Below are positions 16,655-24,324 of a stretch of 64,000 nt of DNA, in pieces. The notes beneath the pieces are model-generated. The model saw nothing but the letters and a program-made list of their open reading frames with translations. It had not been told where the DNA came from and did not search any database. Position 1 is the stretch's first letter. Every line of letters starts with the position of its first letter. The translations under genes were made by a program, and so were the position numbers. Source of the DNA: Rugamonas rivuli (GTDB lineage Bacteria; Pseudomonadota; Gammaproteobacteria; Burkholderiales; Burkholderiaceae_D); contig NZ_WHUF01000001.1 of the NCBI RefSeq assembly GCF_009380165.1, forward strand, positions 1-64,000, given 5' to 3'.

Positions 16655-17605
16655 TCAGGCGGTTTCGGTGAACAGTTCGTCCGGCGGCAGCGGCTGCGAC
16701 AGCAGCACGGCCAGCTCGGCCATGGCCTTGAAGATGGCCTGGGTCAGCGCCGCCGTGTGCAGGCGGGTAGGGTGGGAGTGCTCGCCGCTGGACGGCGGCA
16801 GTTCGCGCCGCAGGCGGCAGCGCAAGATCGTCAGGCCGGAGCGGCTGACCGTGGCCGCCAGCTGCGGCAGCATTTCGCGCATGTGCTGCATGGCCGAGGT
16901 CTGCGCCGCGCCCACTTCCAGCACCACGCCGTTGCCGGTGGCCGGCTCCATCTGGATCACCACCCGGCCCACGCCCGGCAGCATCAGTTCCAGCCGCAGC
17001 GCCACGCGCGAGCGGCGGCGGCGGTTGTTGCGTTCCTGTTCCTCGTCATCCTTGACGATGACCTTCAGCACCAGGCGCTCGGCGCCCCAGGCGTAGACGG
17101 CAAAGCGCCACGGCTCCATCTCCGTCACCAGCGGCAGGCCGGGGCGGCCGTCGCGCATGGCCGACGGCGTGTGGTCGGCCATGAACAGGCTGGACGGCAC
17201 ATGCTGGCCGCTGGCCTGTTCCAGCCAGGCGGCGCGCTGCTCGCCGTAGGTGCGCACCATGACTTGCCAGGAGGCGGCCATCATCTGGGTGTCGGGCGGT
17301 TGCCAGACCAGCTGGCGCGACAGAAAGACCTGGTTGGGCCGCATCGCGGCCGGGTCGGCGCCGTTCGGCACCTCGGCCAGGGCGGCGGCCAGCGCTTCGA
17401 CGCCGGAATGCGGCAAGGGCATGCCGTCCGGGCCGTCGAGCAGCACGCCGATGGCGCCGGGGCCGCTCGGGGCCAGCGGGCCGACCGGATAGTCGGCATC
17501 GAACGGCACTTCGCCGGGTGCGCGCGCAACCGGGCCTGGCTGCGTGGGCTGCCGGTCCGGGATGCCCAGCGGGCGGGAAGTTGGTCCGATGCGGTCTAAA
17601 GCCAT
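16655..17605 (-). CDS. FliK-like protein with hook-length-control C-terminal domain
   Basis: This product has 316 residues. The N-terminal third is rich in Pro and Gly. The C-terminal part (about residues 195-285) follows the pattern of the FliK Flg_hook domain: ALRLELMLPGVGRVVIQME, a segment with VVLEVGA, then MREMLPQLAATVSRSGLTI. It is transcribed in the same direction as the flagellin gene and lies directly downstream of it, past a terminator. It might serve the hook-length or substrate-switch role, especially because the fliK-like gene at the window start lacks this domain. The family call rests on sequence pattern only; it could also be a flagellar protein of unnamed family. Confidence 0.5.
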   Translation of the reverse strand: MALDRIGPTSRPLGIPDRQPTQPGPVARAPGEVPFDADYPVGPLAPSGPGAIGVLLDGPDGMPLPHSGVEALAAALAEVPNGADPAAMRPNQVFLSRQLVWQPPDTQMMAASWQVMVRTYGEQRAAWLEQASGQHVPSSLFMADHTPSAMRDGRPGLPLVTEMEPWRFAVYAWGAERLVLKVIVKDDEEQERNNRRRRSRVALRLELMLPGVGRVVIQMEPATGNGVVLEVGAAQTSAMQHMREMLPQLAATVSRSGLTILRCRLRRELPPSSGEHSHPTRLHTAALTQAIFKAMAELAVLLSQPLPPDELFTETA

Positions 17606-17632
17606 CGAGCTCGCTCTCGAAAAAATCCGATG

Positions 17633-17662
17633 AAAAAAAAGCCAACCGATACTCCGGTTGGC
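17633..17662 (-). terminator. Terminator of the flagellin gene
   Basis: GCCAACCG and CGGTTGGC pair across a 6-base loop (17641-17662). On the minus strand the hairpin is followed by a run of T (17640 down to 17633). It lies about 45 bases past the flagellin stop and isolates the flagellin message from the FliK-like gene. Confidence 0.88.
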
Positions 17663-17706
17663 TCCTTGTGTTCCTGACCCGCGAGCAGATCAGGAAGGCG
17701 CTACGA

Positions 17707-18591
17707 TTATTGCAGCAAGGACATAACCAGGGACGACGTGCTGTTCGACTGTTTCAACATGGCGGTACCAGCTTGCAGCAGCATCTGGCTGGAGGTCATG
17801 TTCGACGACTCAGCGGCGAAGTCGGTATCCATGATACGGCCAGTTGCAGCTTTGGTGTTGGTCGAAATGTTCGACAAGTTGTTGTAGATGTGGTCCAGAC
17901 GGTTGGCGGCTGCACCCAGCGACGAACGGATCGAACCAACTGCGTCCAGCGCGTCGGAGATGTTCTTGATCGAGGTGCCTGCAGCGGTTGCACCGGCTGC
18001 CTGGTTGGCGCCCGAAACTTCGGTGCCGGCGGTTGCCGATGGGGTGGTGTACTGGGCGCTGACGGCGGTCAGCGCGTTTTCCAGCGTGGTGCCCATGTCG
18101 GTGCTCAGGTCGACGGTCATGGTTTCGGTTTTGCTGGCGCCGATCTGGAACTGCATCGAACCGGCGATGGTGCCGCCTTTCAGCAGAGCTTGGCCGCCGA
18201 AAGTGGTGTTGTTCATGATGTTGTTCAGTTCTTTACCCAGTGCATCGTATTCCGATTGCAGAGCGGTCTGGTCGGTGGCGGAGGACGATTGGTCGGCTGC
18301 CTGGGTGGCCAGATCTTTCATGCGCACCAGCATGTTGGTGACTTCGTCAAACGCGCCTTCGGCGGTTTGCAGCATCGAGATCGAGTTCTGGGTGTTGCGC
18401 ATGGCCATGGCCATACCGCTGGTCTGTGCTTTCAGACGGGTTGCAATTTGCAGGCCCGCAGCATCGTCCATGGCCGAATTGACACGGAAACCGGTGCTCA
18501 GGCGGGTCTGCGAGTTCGACAGCGCCATCTGGGTGCGGGAGATCGAGTTCTGTGCGGAAAGGGCCGCAGCGTTAGTGTGAAGGCTCAGCAT
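17707..18591 (-). CDS. fliC: Flagellin
   Basis: This is the filament subunit, 294 residues. The conserved N-terminal D0/D1 helices are present (MLSLHTNAAALSAQNSISRT, then LSTGFRVNSAMDDAAGLQIA, residues 1-50). The C-terminal D0 helix is SSQMLLQAGTAMLKQSNSTS, ending in VMSLLQ. The variable middle is short (about 140-195). The opening MLSLHTN resembles flagellins of secondary (lateral) systems, which is inference from memory of that family. An AGGAG ribosome binding site precedes ATG 18591. It has its own promoter and terminator. Codon choice looks typical of a highly expressed gene. Confidence 0.97.
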   Translation of the reverse strand: MLSLHTNAAALSAQNSISRTQMALSNSQTRLSTGFRVNSAMDDAAGLQIATRLKAQTSGMAMAMRNTQNSISMLQTAEGAFDEVTNMLVRMKDLATQAADQSSSATDQTALQSEYDALGKELNNIMNNTTFGGQALLKGGTIAGSMQFQIGASKTETMTVDLSTDMGTTLENALTAVSAQYTTPSATAGTEVSGANQAAGATAAGTSIKNISDALDAVGSIRSSLGAAANRLDHIYNNLSNISTNTKAATGRIMDTDFAAESSNMTSSQMLLQAGTAMLKQSNSTSSLVMSLLQ

Positions 18592-18663
18592 GAAATAACT
18601 CCTGGTAGGTGGATTCAGTTCGGAGCAACGGATCCTTTGTGCTCTCCCAAGTACAAGACGACC

Positions 18664-18690
18664 ATATCTGGGAGGGCATTAAATGCTTTG
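18664..18690 (-). promoter_or_regulatory. Candidate sigma-28 (FliA) promoter of flagellin
   Basis: On the minus strand CAAAGCAT (18690-18683) is followed after 11 bases by CCAGATAT (18671-18664). This resembles the sigma-28 pattern TAAAG...N11...GCCGATAA in most of its strong positions. It would give a leader of about 65-70 bases before the flagellin start. The spacer and -35 region also contain a small palindrome, GCATTTAATGC. Confidence 0.4.
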
Positions 18691-18882
18691 TGGAAATTTC
18701 TAAAATATTTTCTAACGGGGACCCGGTAAAGCCCATTCCAGCCCGGTGTGCGGCCTTTCCACCGCTCGATTATGGTCCGGTTTTGCAGTGTTGGCACAAA
18801 AAAATTGTTCCAAATTGTTCCACGGATAAAAAAACAGCGCGCCACTGAGGACGCGCTGCTGTGATTTTGTTGCTTTTATGTC

Positions 18883-20559
18883 TTACATATTAGGATAGTT
18901 CGGGCCGCCGCCGCCTTCCGGCGTCACCCAGACGATGTTCTGGGTCGGATCCTTGATATCGCAGGTCTTGCAGTGCACGCAGTTCTGGGCGTTGATCTGC
19001 AGGCGGTCCGCGCCTTCGTCGGTCTTGACGAACTCGTAGACGCCGGCCGGGCAGTAGCGCGCTTCCGGGCCCGCGTACTGGGCCAGGTTGACGTCCACCG
19101 GCACGCTCGGATTTTTCAGCGTTAAGTGAATCGGCTGGTCTTCGGCGTGGTTGGTGTTGGAAATGAACACCGACGACAGGCGGTCGAAGGTCAGCTTGCC
19201 GTCCGGCTTGGGATAGCTGATCGGCGCGAACTGCGAAGCCGGCTTCAGGCATTCGTGGTCGGCGTGGCTGTGGTGCAGCGTCCATGGCGCCTTGCCGCGG
19301 AAGATCAGCTGGTCGATGCCGGTCATCAGCGAGCCCAGGTACAGGCCCTTGTTCAGCCATGGCTTGACGTTGCGCGCCACATGCAGCTCTTCGTGCAGCC
19401 AGGATTTTTCGAAGGCGATCGGGTAGGAAGCCAGTTCATCGTGCTGGCGGCCGGCGCCCAGCGCCTCGAATGCCGATTCGGCGGCCAGCATGCCGGACTT
19501 GATGGCGGCGTGGCTGCCCTTGATGCGGCTCATATTCAGGAAGCCGGCGTCGCAGCCGATCAGCGCGCCGCCCGGGAACACCAGTTTCGGCAACGATTGC
19601 AGGCCGCCGGCGGTGATCGCGCGGGCGCCGTAGGAAATGCGCTTGGCGCCTTCGAAGAAGGTCTTGATGGCCGGATGGGTCTTGTAGCGCTGGAATTCCT
19701 CGTACGGCGACAGATAAGGATTCTCGTAGTTCAGGCCGACCACGTAGCCGACCATGACCTGGTTGTTTTCCAGGTGGTACAGGAAGGAGCCGCCGTAGGT
19801 TTTGCTGTCCAGCGGCCAGCCGGTGGTGTGGACTACCAGGCCAGGCTGGTGCTTGGCCGGATCGATTTCCCACAGTTCCTTGATGCCGATGCCGTAGGAT
19901 TGCGGATCCTTGCCCTTGTTCAGGTCGTACTTGGCCATCAGCTGCCTGCCCAGGTGGCCGCGCGCGCCTTCGGCGAACAGCGTGTACTTGCCGTGCAGTT
20001 CCATGCCCAGCTGGAAGTCCGAGCCGGCTTCGCCGTCGCGCTTGACGCCCATATTGCCGGTGGCGACGCCCTTGACGGAGCCGTCGTCGTTGTACAGGAT
20101 TTCAGCGGCAGGGAAGCCGGGGAAGATTTCCACGCCCAGCGCCTCGGCCTGCTGGCCCAGCCAGCGCACCACGTTGCCCAGCGAGATCACGTAGTTGCCG
20201 TGGTTTTCAAAACAGGCCGGCAGCAGGAAGTTCGGGGTCTTGATGGCCTTGGTTTCGGTCAGGAACAGCACGCGGTCTTCGGTGACTTCGGTGTTGAGCG
20301 GCGCGCCTTTTTCCTTCCAGTCGGGGATCAGCTCGGTCAAGGCCTTCGGGTCCATCACGGCGCCGGACAGGATGTGGGCGCCCAGTTCTCCGCCTTTTTC
20401 CAGCACGACGACCGACACTTCCTGGCCTTTTTCCGCGGCCAGTTGCTTGATCTTGATGGCCGCCGACAAGCCCGCCGGGCCGCCGCCGACGATCACGACG
20501 TCATACTCCATCGCGTCGCGCGGACCGTACTGTTCTACTAGATTTTGTGGCTGTGTCAT
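18883..20559 (-). CDS. etfD: Electron transfer flavoprotein-ubiquinone oxidoreductase
   Basis: This enzyme passes electrons from reduced ETF, fed by acyl-CoA and other dehydrogenases, to membrane ubiquinone through FAD and a 4Fe-4S cluster. The product has 558 residues. It has an FAD-binding Rossmann motif (VVIVGGGPAGLSAAI, about 20-34) and the C-terminal iron-sulfur domain with cysteines in ARYCPAGVYEF and NAQNCVHCKTCDIKDPTQNI. Length and both domains match ETF-QO. Its ETF partners are not in the window. It is monocistronic here. Alternative gene names in use are etfQO and fixC-like. Confidence 0.96.
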   Translation of the reverse strand: MTQPQNLVEQYGPRDAMEYDVVIVGGGPAGLSAAIKIKQLAAEKGQEVSVVVLEKGGELGAHILSGAVMDPKALTELIPDWKEKGAPLNTEVTEDRVLFLTETKAIKTPNFLLPACFENHGNYVISLGNVVRWLGQQAEALGVEIFPGFPAAEILYNDDGSVKGVATGNMGVKRDGEAGSDFQLGMELHGKYTLFAEGARGHLGRQLMAKYDLNKGKDPQSYGIGIKELWEIDPAKHQPGLVVHTTGWPLDSKTYGGSFLYHLENNQVMVGYVVGLNYENPYLSPYEEFQRYKTHPAIKTFFEGAKRISYGARAITAGGLQSLPKLVFPGGALIGCDAGFLNMSRIKGSHAAIKSGMLAAESAFEALGAGRQHDELASYPIAFEKSWLHEELHVARNVKPWLNKGLYLGSLMTGIDQLIFRGKAPWTLHHSHADHECLKPASQFAPISYPKPDGKLTFDRLSSVFISNTNHAEDQPIHLTLKNPSVPVDVNLAQYAGPEARYCPAGVYEFVKTDEGADRLQINAQNCVHCKTCDIKDPTQNIVWVTPEGGGGPNYPNM

Positions 20560-20709
20560 GGTCTGTTCTTATAGTGGTCAATAAGGAGGGAAGAAAATTT
20601 AAGCACGAGTGTGCTTCTTTTTCGTCCGAAATGCAATGTGGGCGCCATTTTGAGGGACATTATTAGACACTGCAATCTAATACTGGCAATTTGTGTAATC
20701 ATAACGATA

Positions 20710-20726
20710 CGACAGCCAGGCTGTCG
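20710..20726. repeat. Inverted repeat upstream of the SDR gene
   Basis: CGACAGCC and GGCTGTCG form a perfect 8-base inverted repeat around a single A, 37 bases before the SDR start. It could be an operator or a leader hairpin. No matching copy was noticed elsewhere in the window. Confidence 0.4.
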
Positions 20727-20763
20727 GCAATTCGTCACTTATACCAAACACTAGGAGTAGCTC

Positions 20764-21540
20764 GTGGGCATAGAAGTCAACTTTGAGGGAAAAATTGCGC
20801 TGATCACCGGCGCCTCCAGCGGTCTCGGAGCCCGGTTTGCCAAAGTGCTGGCCCAGGCCGGCGCCCAGGTGGTGCTGGCGTCGCGCCGCACCGAGCGCCT
20901 GAAGGAATTACGCGCCGAAATCGAGGCGGACGGCGGCGCCGCCCATGTGGTCAGCCTGGACGTGACCGACTATGCCAGCATCAAGTCGGCCATCGCCCAT
21001 GCCGAGACCGAGGCCGGGCCGATCGACATCCTGGTCAACAACTCGGGCGTGTCGACCACGCAGCGCCTGGTCGATGTCACGCCGGAAGACTACGCCTTTG
21101 TCATGGATACCAATCTGCGCGGCGCCTTCTTCGTGGCCCAGCAGACCGCCAAGCGCATGATCGCGCGCGCCAAGGGCGACCCGGGCAAGCAGCATCGCAT
21201 CATCAACATCGCCTCGGTGGCGGGCTTGCGGGTGCTGCCGCAGATCGGCGTGTATTGCATGAGCAAGGCCGGCGTGGTGCAGATGACCAAGGCCATGGCG
21301 GTGGAGTGGGGCAAGTACGGCATCAACACCAACGCCATTTGCCCGGGCTATATCTCGACCGAGATCAACGAGGAATACTTCGCCAGCGAACAGGGCCAGA
21401 AGCTGATCAATATGCTGCCGCGCAAGCGTCCCGGCAAGCCGGAAGACCTGGACGGCCTGCTGTTGCTGCTGGCCGGCGAGGATTCCAGCTTCATCAACGG
21501 CGCCATCATTTCCGCCGATGACGGCATGACGGCGACGTAA
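20764..21540 (+). CDS. Short-chain dehydrogenase/reductase
   Basis: This is an NAD(P)-dependent oxidoreductase of the SDR family, 258 residues. The cofactor motif TGASSGLG lies at about 15-22 and NNSG at about 90. A catalytic Ser lies in IASVAG and the YxxxK pair in YCMSKAG (about 163-167). R37-R38 after the second strand (ASRRTERL) favours NADPH. It starts with GTG at 20764 after a good AGGAG site. The substrate cannot be told; acetoacetyl-CoA reductase or a 3-oxoacyl reductase are options given the nearby PHB and fatty-acid genes. It is convergent with the PAS-LuxR gene 3 bases away. Confidence 0.88.
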   Translation: MGIEVNFEGKIALITGASSGLGARFAKVLAQAGAQVVLASRRTERLKELRAEIEADGGAAHVVSLDVTDYASIKSAIAHAETEAGPIDILVNNSGVSTTQRLVDVTPEDYAFVMDTNLRGAFFVAQQTAKRMIARAKGDPGKQHRIINIASVAGLRVLPQIGVYCMSKAGVVQMTKAMAVEWGKYGINTNAICPGYISTEINEEYFASEQGQKLINMLPRKRPGKPEDLDGLLLLLAGEDSSFINGAIISADDGMTAT

Positions 21541-21543
21541 AAC

Positions 21544-22104
21544 TCAGAGTTGGAGGCCGACCAGCTTGTGGACCAGTTCCGACGAGGTGGCGGCCGAGAA
21601 CTTGCGCATCAGCTTGGCGCGGTGCATTTCCACCGTGCGCGGGCTGAGGTCGATCTGGCGGGCGATGGTCTTGCTGGTCTTGCCTTCGACCAGCAGCGCG
21701 GCGATTTCGCGCTCGCGCGGCGTCAGCTCGGCCGTGACCGGACGTTTTTCGCTGACATCCTCGAAGGTCCAGATGCCCGGCCCCAGCGGTTCGGAGGCCT
21801 TCATCGAATGGCCGGTGACGTGGCACCAGAACAACTCACCGTTGGCGCGGCGCATGATGCGCTCGTCCGAATAGCGGCCCTTGGCGTTCATGATGGGGAT
21901 GATGCGGTCGCCGGTGCGCAGGAACTCGTCCATGGTCGGATACAGCACCAGGAAGGACAGCCCCTCCAGTTGCGCGCGGGTGTGGCCGAACATCGCAGCC
22001 AGCGCCTCGTTGCAGGACTGGATGACGCGGTTTTCCGAGATGCACATGCCGACCGGGGCGTGCAGGAAAATGGATTCGTAATCGATGACCGGAGCGTTGT
22101 TCAT
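21544..22104 (-). CDS. PAS domain LuxR-family transcriptional regulator
   Basis: This regulator has 186 residues with an N-terminal PAS sensor domain (about 8-115, from YESIFLHAPVGMCISENRVI through GIWTFEDVSEKRPV) and a C-terminal LuxR/FixJ helix-turn-helix (LTPREREIAALLVEGKTSKT, then SPRTVEMHRAKLMRKF). It has no receiver domain. It diverges from the CoA-transferase operon across about 130 bases, so control of those genes is plausible but not shown. The PAS ligand is unknown. Confidence 0.88.
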   Translation of the reverse strand: MNNAPVIDYESIFLHAPVGMCISENRVIQSCNEALAAMFGHTRAQLEGLSFLVLYPTMDEFLRTGDRIIPIMNAKGRYSDERIMRRANGELFWCHVTGHSMKASEPLGPGIWTFEDVSEKRPVTAELTPREREIAALLVEGKTSKTIARQIDLSPRTVEMHRAKLMRKFSAATSSELVHKLVGLQL

Positions 22105-22232
22105 GTGTGGGGGCGGCAGGTAGTTCTACGGTATTGTGCTTTTGATTTGCGTATTCTATGCTGAGACGCCTCGTCGCTAGTGCATTTAACAATGTTAGCA
22201 ACGGATTTAGCAACAAACTATAAGGGACACCC

Positions 22233-22931
22233 ATGAATAAAATCTATCCTGACGCCGCCGCCGCGCTGGCGGGCGTCGTACAAAACGGGCAAACCATTGC
22301 CGTCGGCGGCTTCGGCCTGTGCGGCATTCCCGAGGCACTGATCGGCGCGCTGCGCGATTCCGGCGTGACCGGCCTGACCGCGATCTCCAACAACGCCGGC
22401 GTGGACGGCTTCGGCCTCGGCCAGTTGCTGGAAACCCGCCAGATCAAGAAAATGATCGCTTCCTACGTGGGCGAAAACAAAGAGTTCGCGCGCCAGTACC
22501 TGGCCGGCGAACTGGAACTGGAATTCACGCCGCAAGGCACGCTGGCCGAGAAGCTGCGCGCCGGCGGCGCCGGCATTCCAGCCTTCTTCACCAAGACCGG
22601 CGTCGGCACCATCGTCGCCGAGGGCAAGGAAATCCGCGAATTCGACGGCGAACAATATGTGATGGAACGCAGCCTGGTGGCCGACGTGGCCCTGGTCAAG
22701 GCCTGGAAGGCCGACAAGGCCGGCAATCTGGTGTTCCGCAAGACCGCGCGCAACTTCAACCCGAACGCCGCGATGGCCGGCAAGATCACCATCGTCGAAG
22801 TCGAGCAGCTGGTGGAAATCGGCGAGATCGACCCGGACGCCGTGCATCTGCCGAGCATCTTCGTGCACCGCATCGTGGTCAACGCCACGCCGGAAAAACG
22901 TATCGAGCAGCGCACCGTGCGCGCCAACTAA
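22233..22931 (+). CDS. scoA: 3-oxoacid CoA-transferase subunit A
   Basis: This is the alpha subunit of a family I CoA-transferase. Such enzymes move CoA from succinyl-CoA (or acetyl-CoA) to acetoacetate, the entry step for ketone bodies and PHB breakdown products. The product has 232 residues. It has the Gly-rich loop typical of subunit A (IAVGGFGLCGIPEALIGAL, about 21-39), SNNAGVDGFGLGQLL, and NFNPNAAMAGKITIVEVEQL near the C-terminus. AAGGGACACCC precedes the start. It is followed 21 bases later by subunit B. AtoD-type acetyl-CoA transferases are the main alternative. Confidence 0.92.
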   Translation: MNKIYPDAAAALAGVVQNGQTIAVGGFGLCGIPEALIGALRDSGVTGLTAISNNAGVDGFGLGQLLETRQIKKMIASYVGENKEFARQYLAGELELEFTPQGTLAEKLRAGGAGIPAFFTKTGVGTIVAEGKEIREFDGEQYVMERSLVADVALVKAWKADKAGNLVFRKTARNFNPNAAMAGKITIVEVEQLVEIGEIDPDAVHLPSIFVHRIVVNATPEKRIEQRTVRAN

Positions 22932-22952
22932 GAACAACGGAGAACACATATC

Positions 22953-23603
22953 ATGGCATGGACTCGTGACGAAATGGCCGCGCGCGCGGCGAAGGAATTA
23001 CAGGACGGTTACTACGTCAACCTCGGCATCGGCTTGCCGACGCTGGTGGCGAACTACGTGCCGGCCGGCATGGAAGTGTTTCTGCAATCGGAGAACGGCT
23101 TGCTGGGCATCGGCCCGTTCCCGACCGACGATGAAGTCGACGCCGACCTGATCAACGCCGGCAAGCAGACCGTGACGGCGCTGCCGGGTGCTGCCTACTT
23201 CAGCTCGGCCGATTCCTTCGGCATGATCCGCGGCGGCAAGATCAACCTGGCGATCCTGGGTGCGATGCAGGTGTCGGAAAAGGGCGACCTGGCCAACTGG
23301 ATGATCCCGGGCAAAATGGTCAAGGGCATGGGCGGCGCGATGGACCTGGTGGCCGGCGTCAAGCGGGTGGTGGTGCTGATGGAGCACGTCGCCACCGCCA
23401 AGGATGGCTCGACCTCGCACAAGCTGCTCAAGCAATGCGACCTGCCGTTGACCGGCGTCGGCGTGGTGGACTTGATCGTGACCGACCTCGGCGTGATGGA
23501 AGTGACCGACAAGGGCTTGAAGCTGACCGAACTGGCGCCCGGCGTCACCAAGGAACAGATCCAGGCCGCCACCGGCGTTGAACTGGATACCTCGGCCGTC
23601 TGA
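22953..23603 (+). CDS. scoB: 3-oxoacid CoA-transferase subunit B
   Basis: This is the beta subunit, carrying the catalytic glutamate of family I CoA-transferases in the SENGLLG motif ([15 protein letters not shown], about residues 46-60). It has 216 residues, the normal length. Other family regions are [20 protein letters not shown] and the Gly-rich [20 protein letters not shown]. It lies in an operon with subunit A and ends just before a strong terminator. With the 3-hydroxybutyrate dehydrogenase at 25735-26529 it makes a route from 3-hydroxybutyrate to acetoacetyl-CoA. Confidence 0.94.
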   Translation: MAWTRDEMAARAAKELQDGYYVNLGIGLPTLVANYVPAGMEVFLQSENGLLGIGPFPTDDEVDADLINAGKQTVTALPGAAYFSSADSFGMIRGGKINLAILGAMQVSEKGDLANWMIPGKMVKGMGGAMDLVAGVKRVVVLMEHVATAKDGSTSHKLLKQCDLPLTGVGVVDLIVTDLGVMEVTDKGLKLTELAPGVTKEQIQAATGVELDTSAV

Positions 23604-23624
23604 TATCGGGCGGGACGAAAAAAA

Positions 23625-23648
23625 GGCACGCTTCGGCGTGCCTTTTTT
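23625..23648. terminator. Bidirectional Rho-independent terminator
   Basis: GGCACGC-TTCG-GCGTGCC forms a 7-bp stem with a TTCG tetraloop, flanked by a run of A on the left and a run of T on the right. It serves the CoA-transferase operon and the convergent PEP-CTERM gene. Confidence 0.93.
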
Positions 23649-23655
23649 ATTGCGC

Positions 23656-24204
23656 TCAGGCCGATTTGCGGCGGCGGGCGAGGGCGCCGGTCAGCGCCAG
23701 GCCGCCCAGCAGCATGGCGTAGGTCGCCGGTTCCGGCACGGCGGTGACGCTCCAGCGCGCCGCCGAATACGGATCGGCGCCGTCGCCTTCACCGTAGCCG
23801 CCGCCCGCGATCGAATAGTAAGCCAGGGCATCGGTCTCGCCGCCGTTGAAGGTGCCCGACACCAGGCTATGGGTCGGCGCCTCGCCTTGCAGGATGTCGG
23901 CGTTGACGAACAGGAACTGGTTGGCTTTGCCATCGAAGGAGGCCACGCCGTCGCCGCTGACCGGCCCTCCAGGACCAAAGCCGAAGGAATAGAAATGCGT
24001 GCCGCCGCCAAAGGCGACGCCGTTGACGCTGATGGCGATGTTGCTCAGGTCCGTGATCAGATTGCCGTTGGCGTTGCCGTCGAAGGAGCCGGCGACCACC
24101 TCGCCATCGAGGAAGTGGTAGGAGAACTGGTAGCTGGCGGCTTGCGCCGCAACGCTGGCAGCCAGCAGGCCGGCGCAGGCCAGCAGACGAATAATCTTGT
24201 TCAT
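23656..24204 (-). CDS. PEP-CTERM sorting domain protein
   Basis: This exported protein has 182 residues, a signal peptide (MNKIIRLLACAGLLAASVAA, cut near AQAAS) and a PEP-CTERM tail: AVPEPATYAMLLGGL, a short hydrophobic helix and the basic end ARRRK. The mature part is rich in Gly, Ser and aromatic residues and looks like a small beta protein. Its function is unknown. It differs from the PEP-CTERM protein at 15995-16570 outside the tail. It stands alone between the CoA-transferase terminator and the dctA terminator. Confidence 0.88.
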   Translation of the reverse strand: MNKIIRLLACAGLLAASVAAQAASYQFSYHFLDGEVVAGSFDGNANGNLITDLSNIAISVNGVAFGGGTHFYSFGFGPGGPVSGDGVASFDGKANQFLFVNADILQGEAPTHSLVSGTFNGGETDALAYYSIAGGGYGEGDGADPYSAARWSVTAVPEPATYAMLLGGLALTGALARRRKSA

Positions 24205-24267
24205 GGATTAATTCCCGTTAGTAAAACTGCATTCTCTCACGAATTATCTCGATGTCAAGAATGAACA

Positions 24268-24302
24268 ACGCCCCGCAGGCTGGCAGGCAGCGTGCGGGGC
24301 GT
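24268..24302 (-). terminator. Terminator downstream of dctA
   Basis: ACGCCCCGCA pairs perfectly with TGCGGGGCGT across a 15-base loop. On the minus strand it is followed by a moderately T-rich stretch (TGTTCATTCTT) and lies 23 bases past the dctA stop. Confidence 0.7.
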
Positions 24303-24324
24303 CGAGGCCGGAGGCGCGGGAAAA

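Noticed and set aside
20601-20621. Hairpin AAGCAC/GTGCTT followed by CTTTTT upstream of the ETF-QO gene
   Set aside because: The stem is short and points away from any gene that would need a terminator there; perhaps chance.
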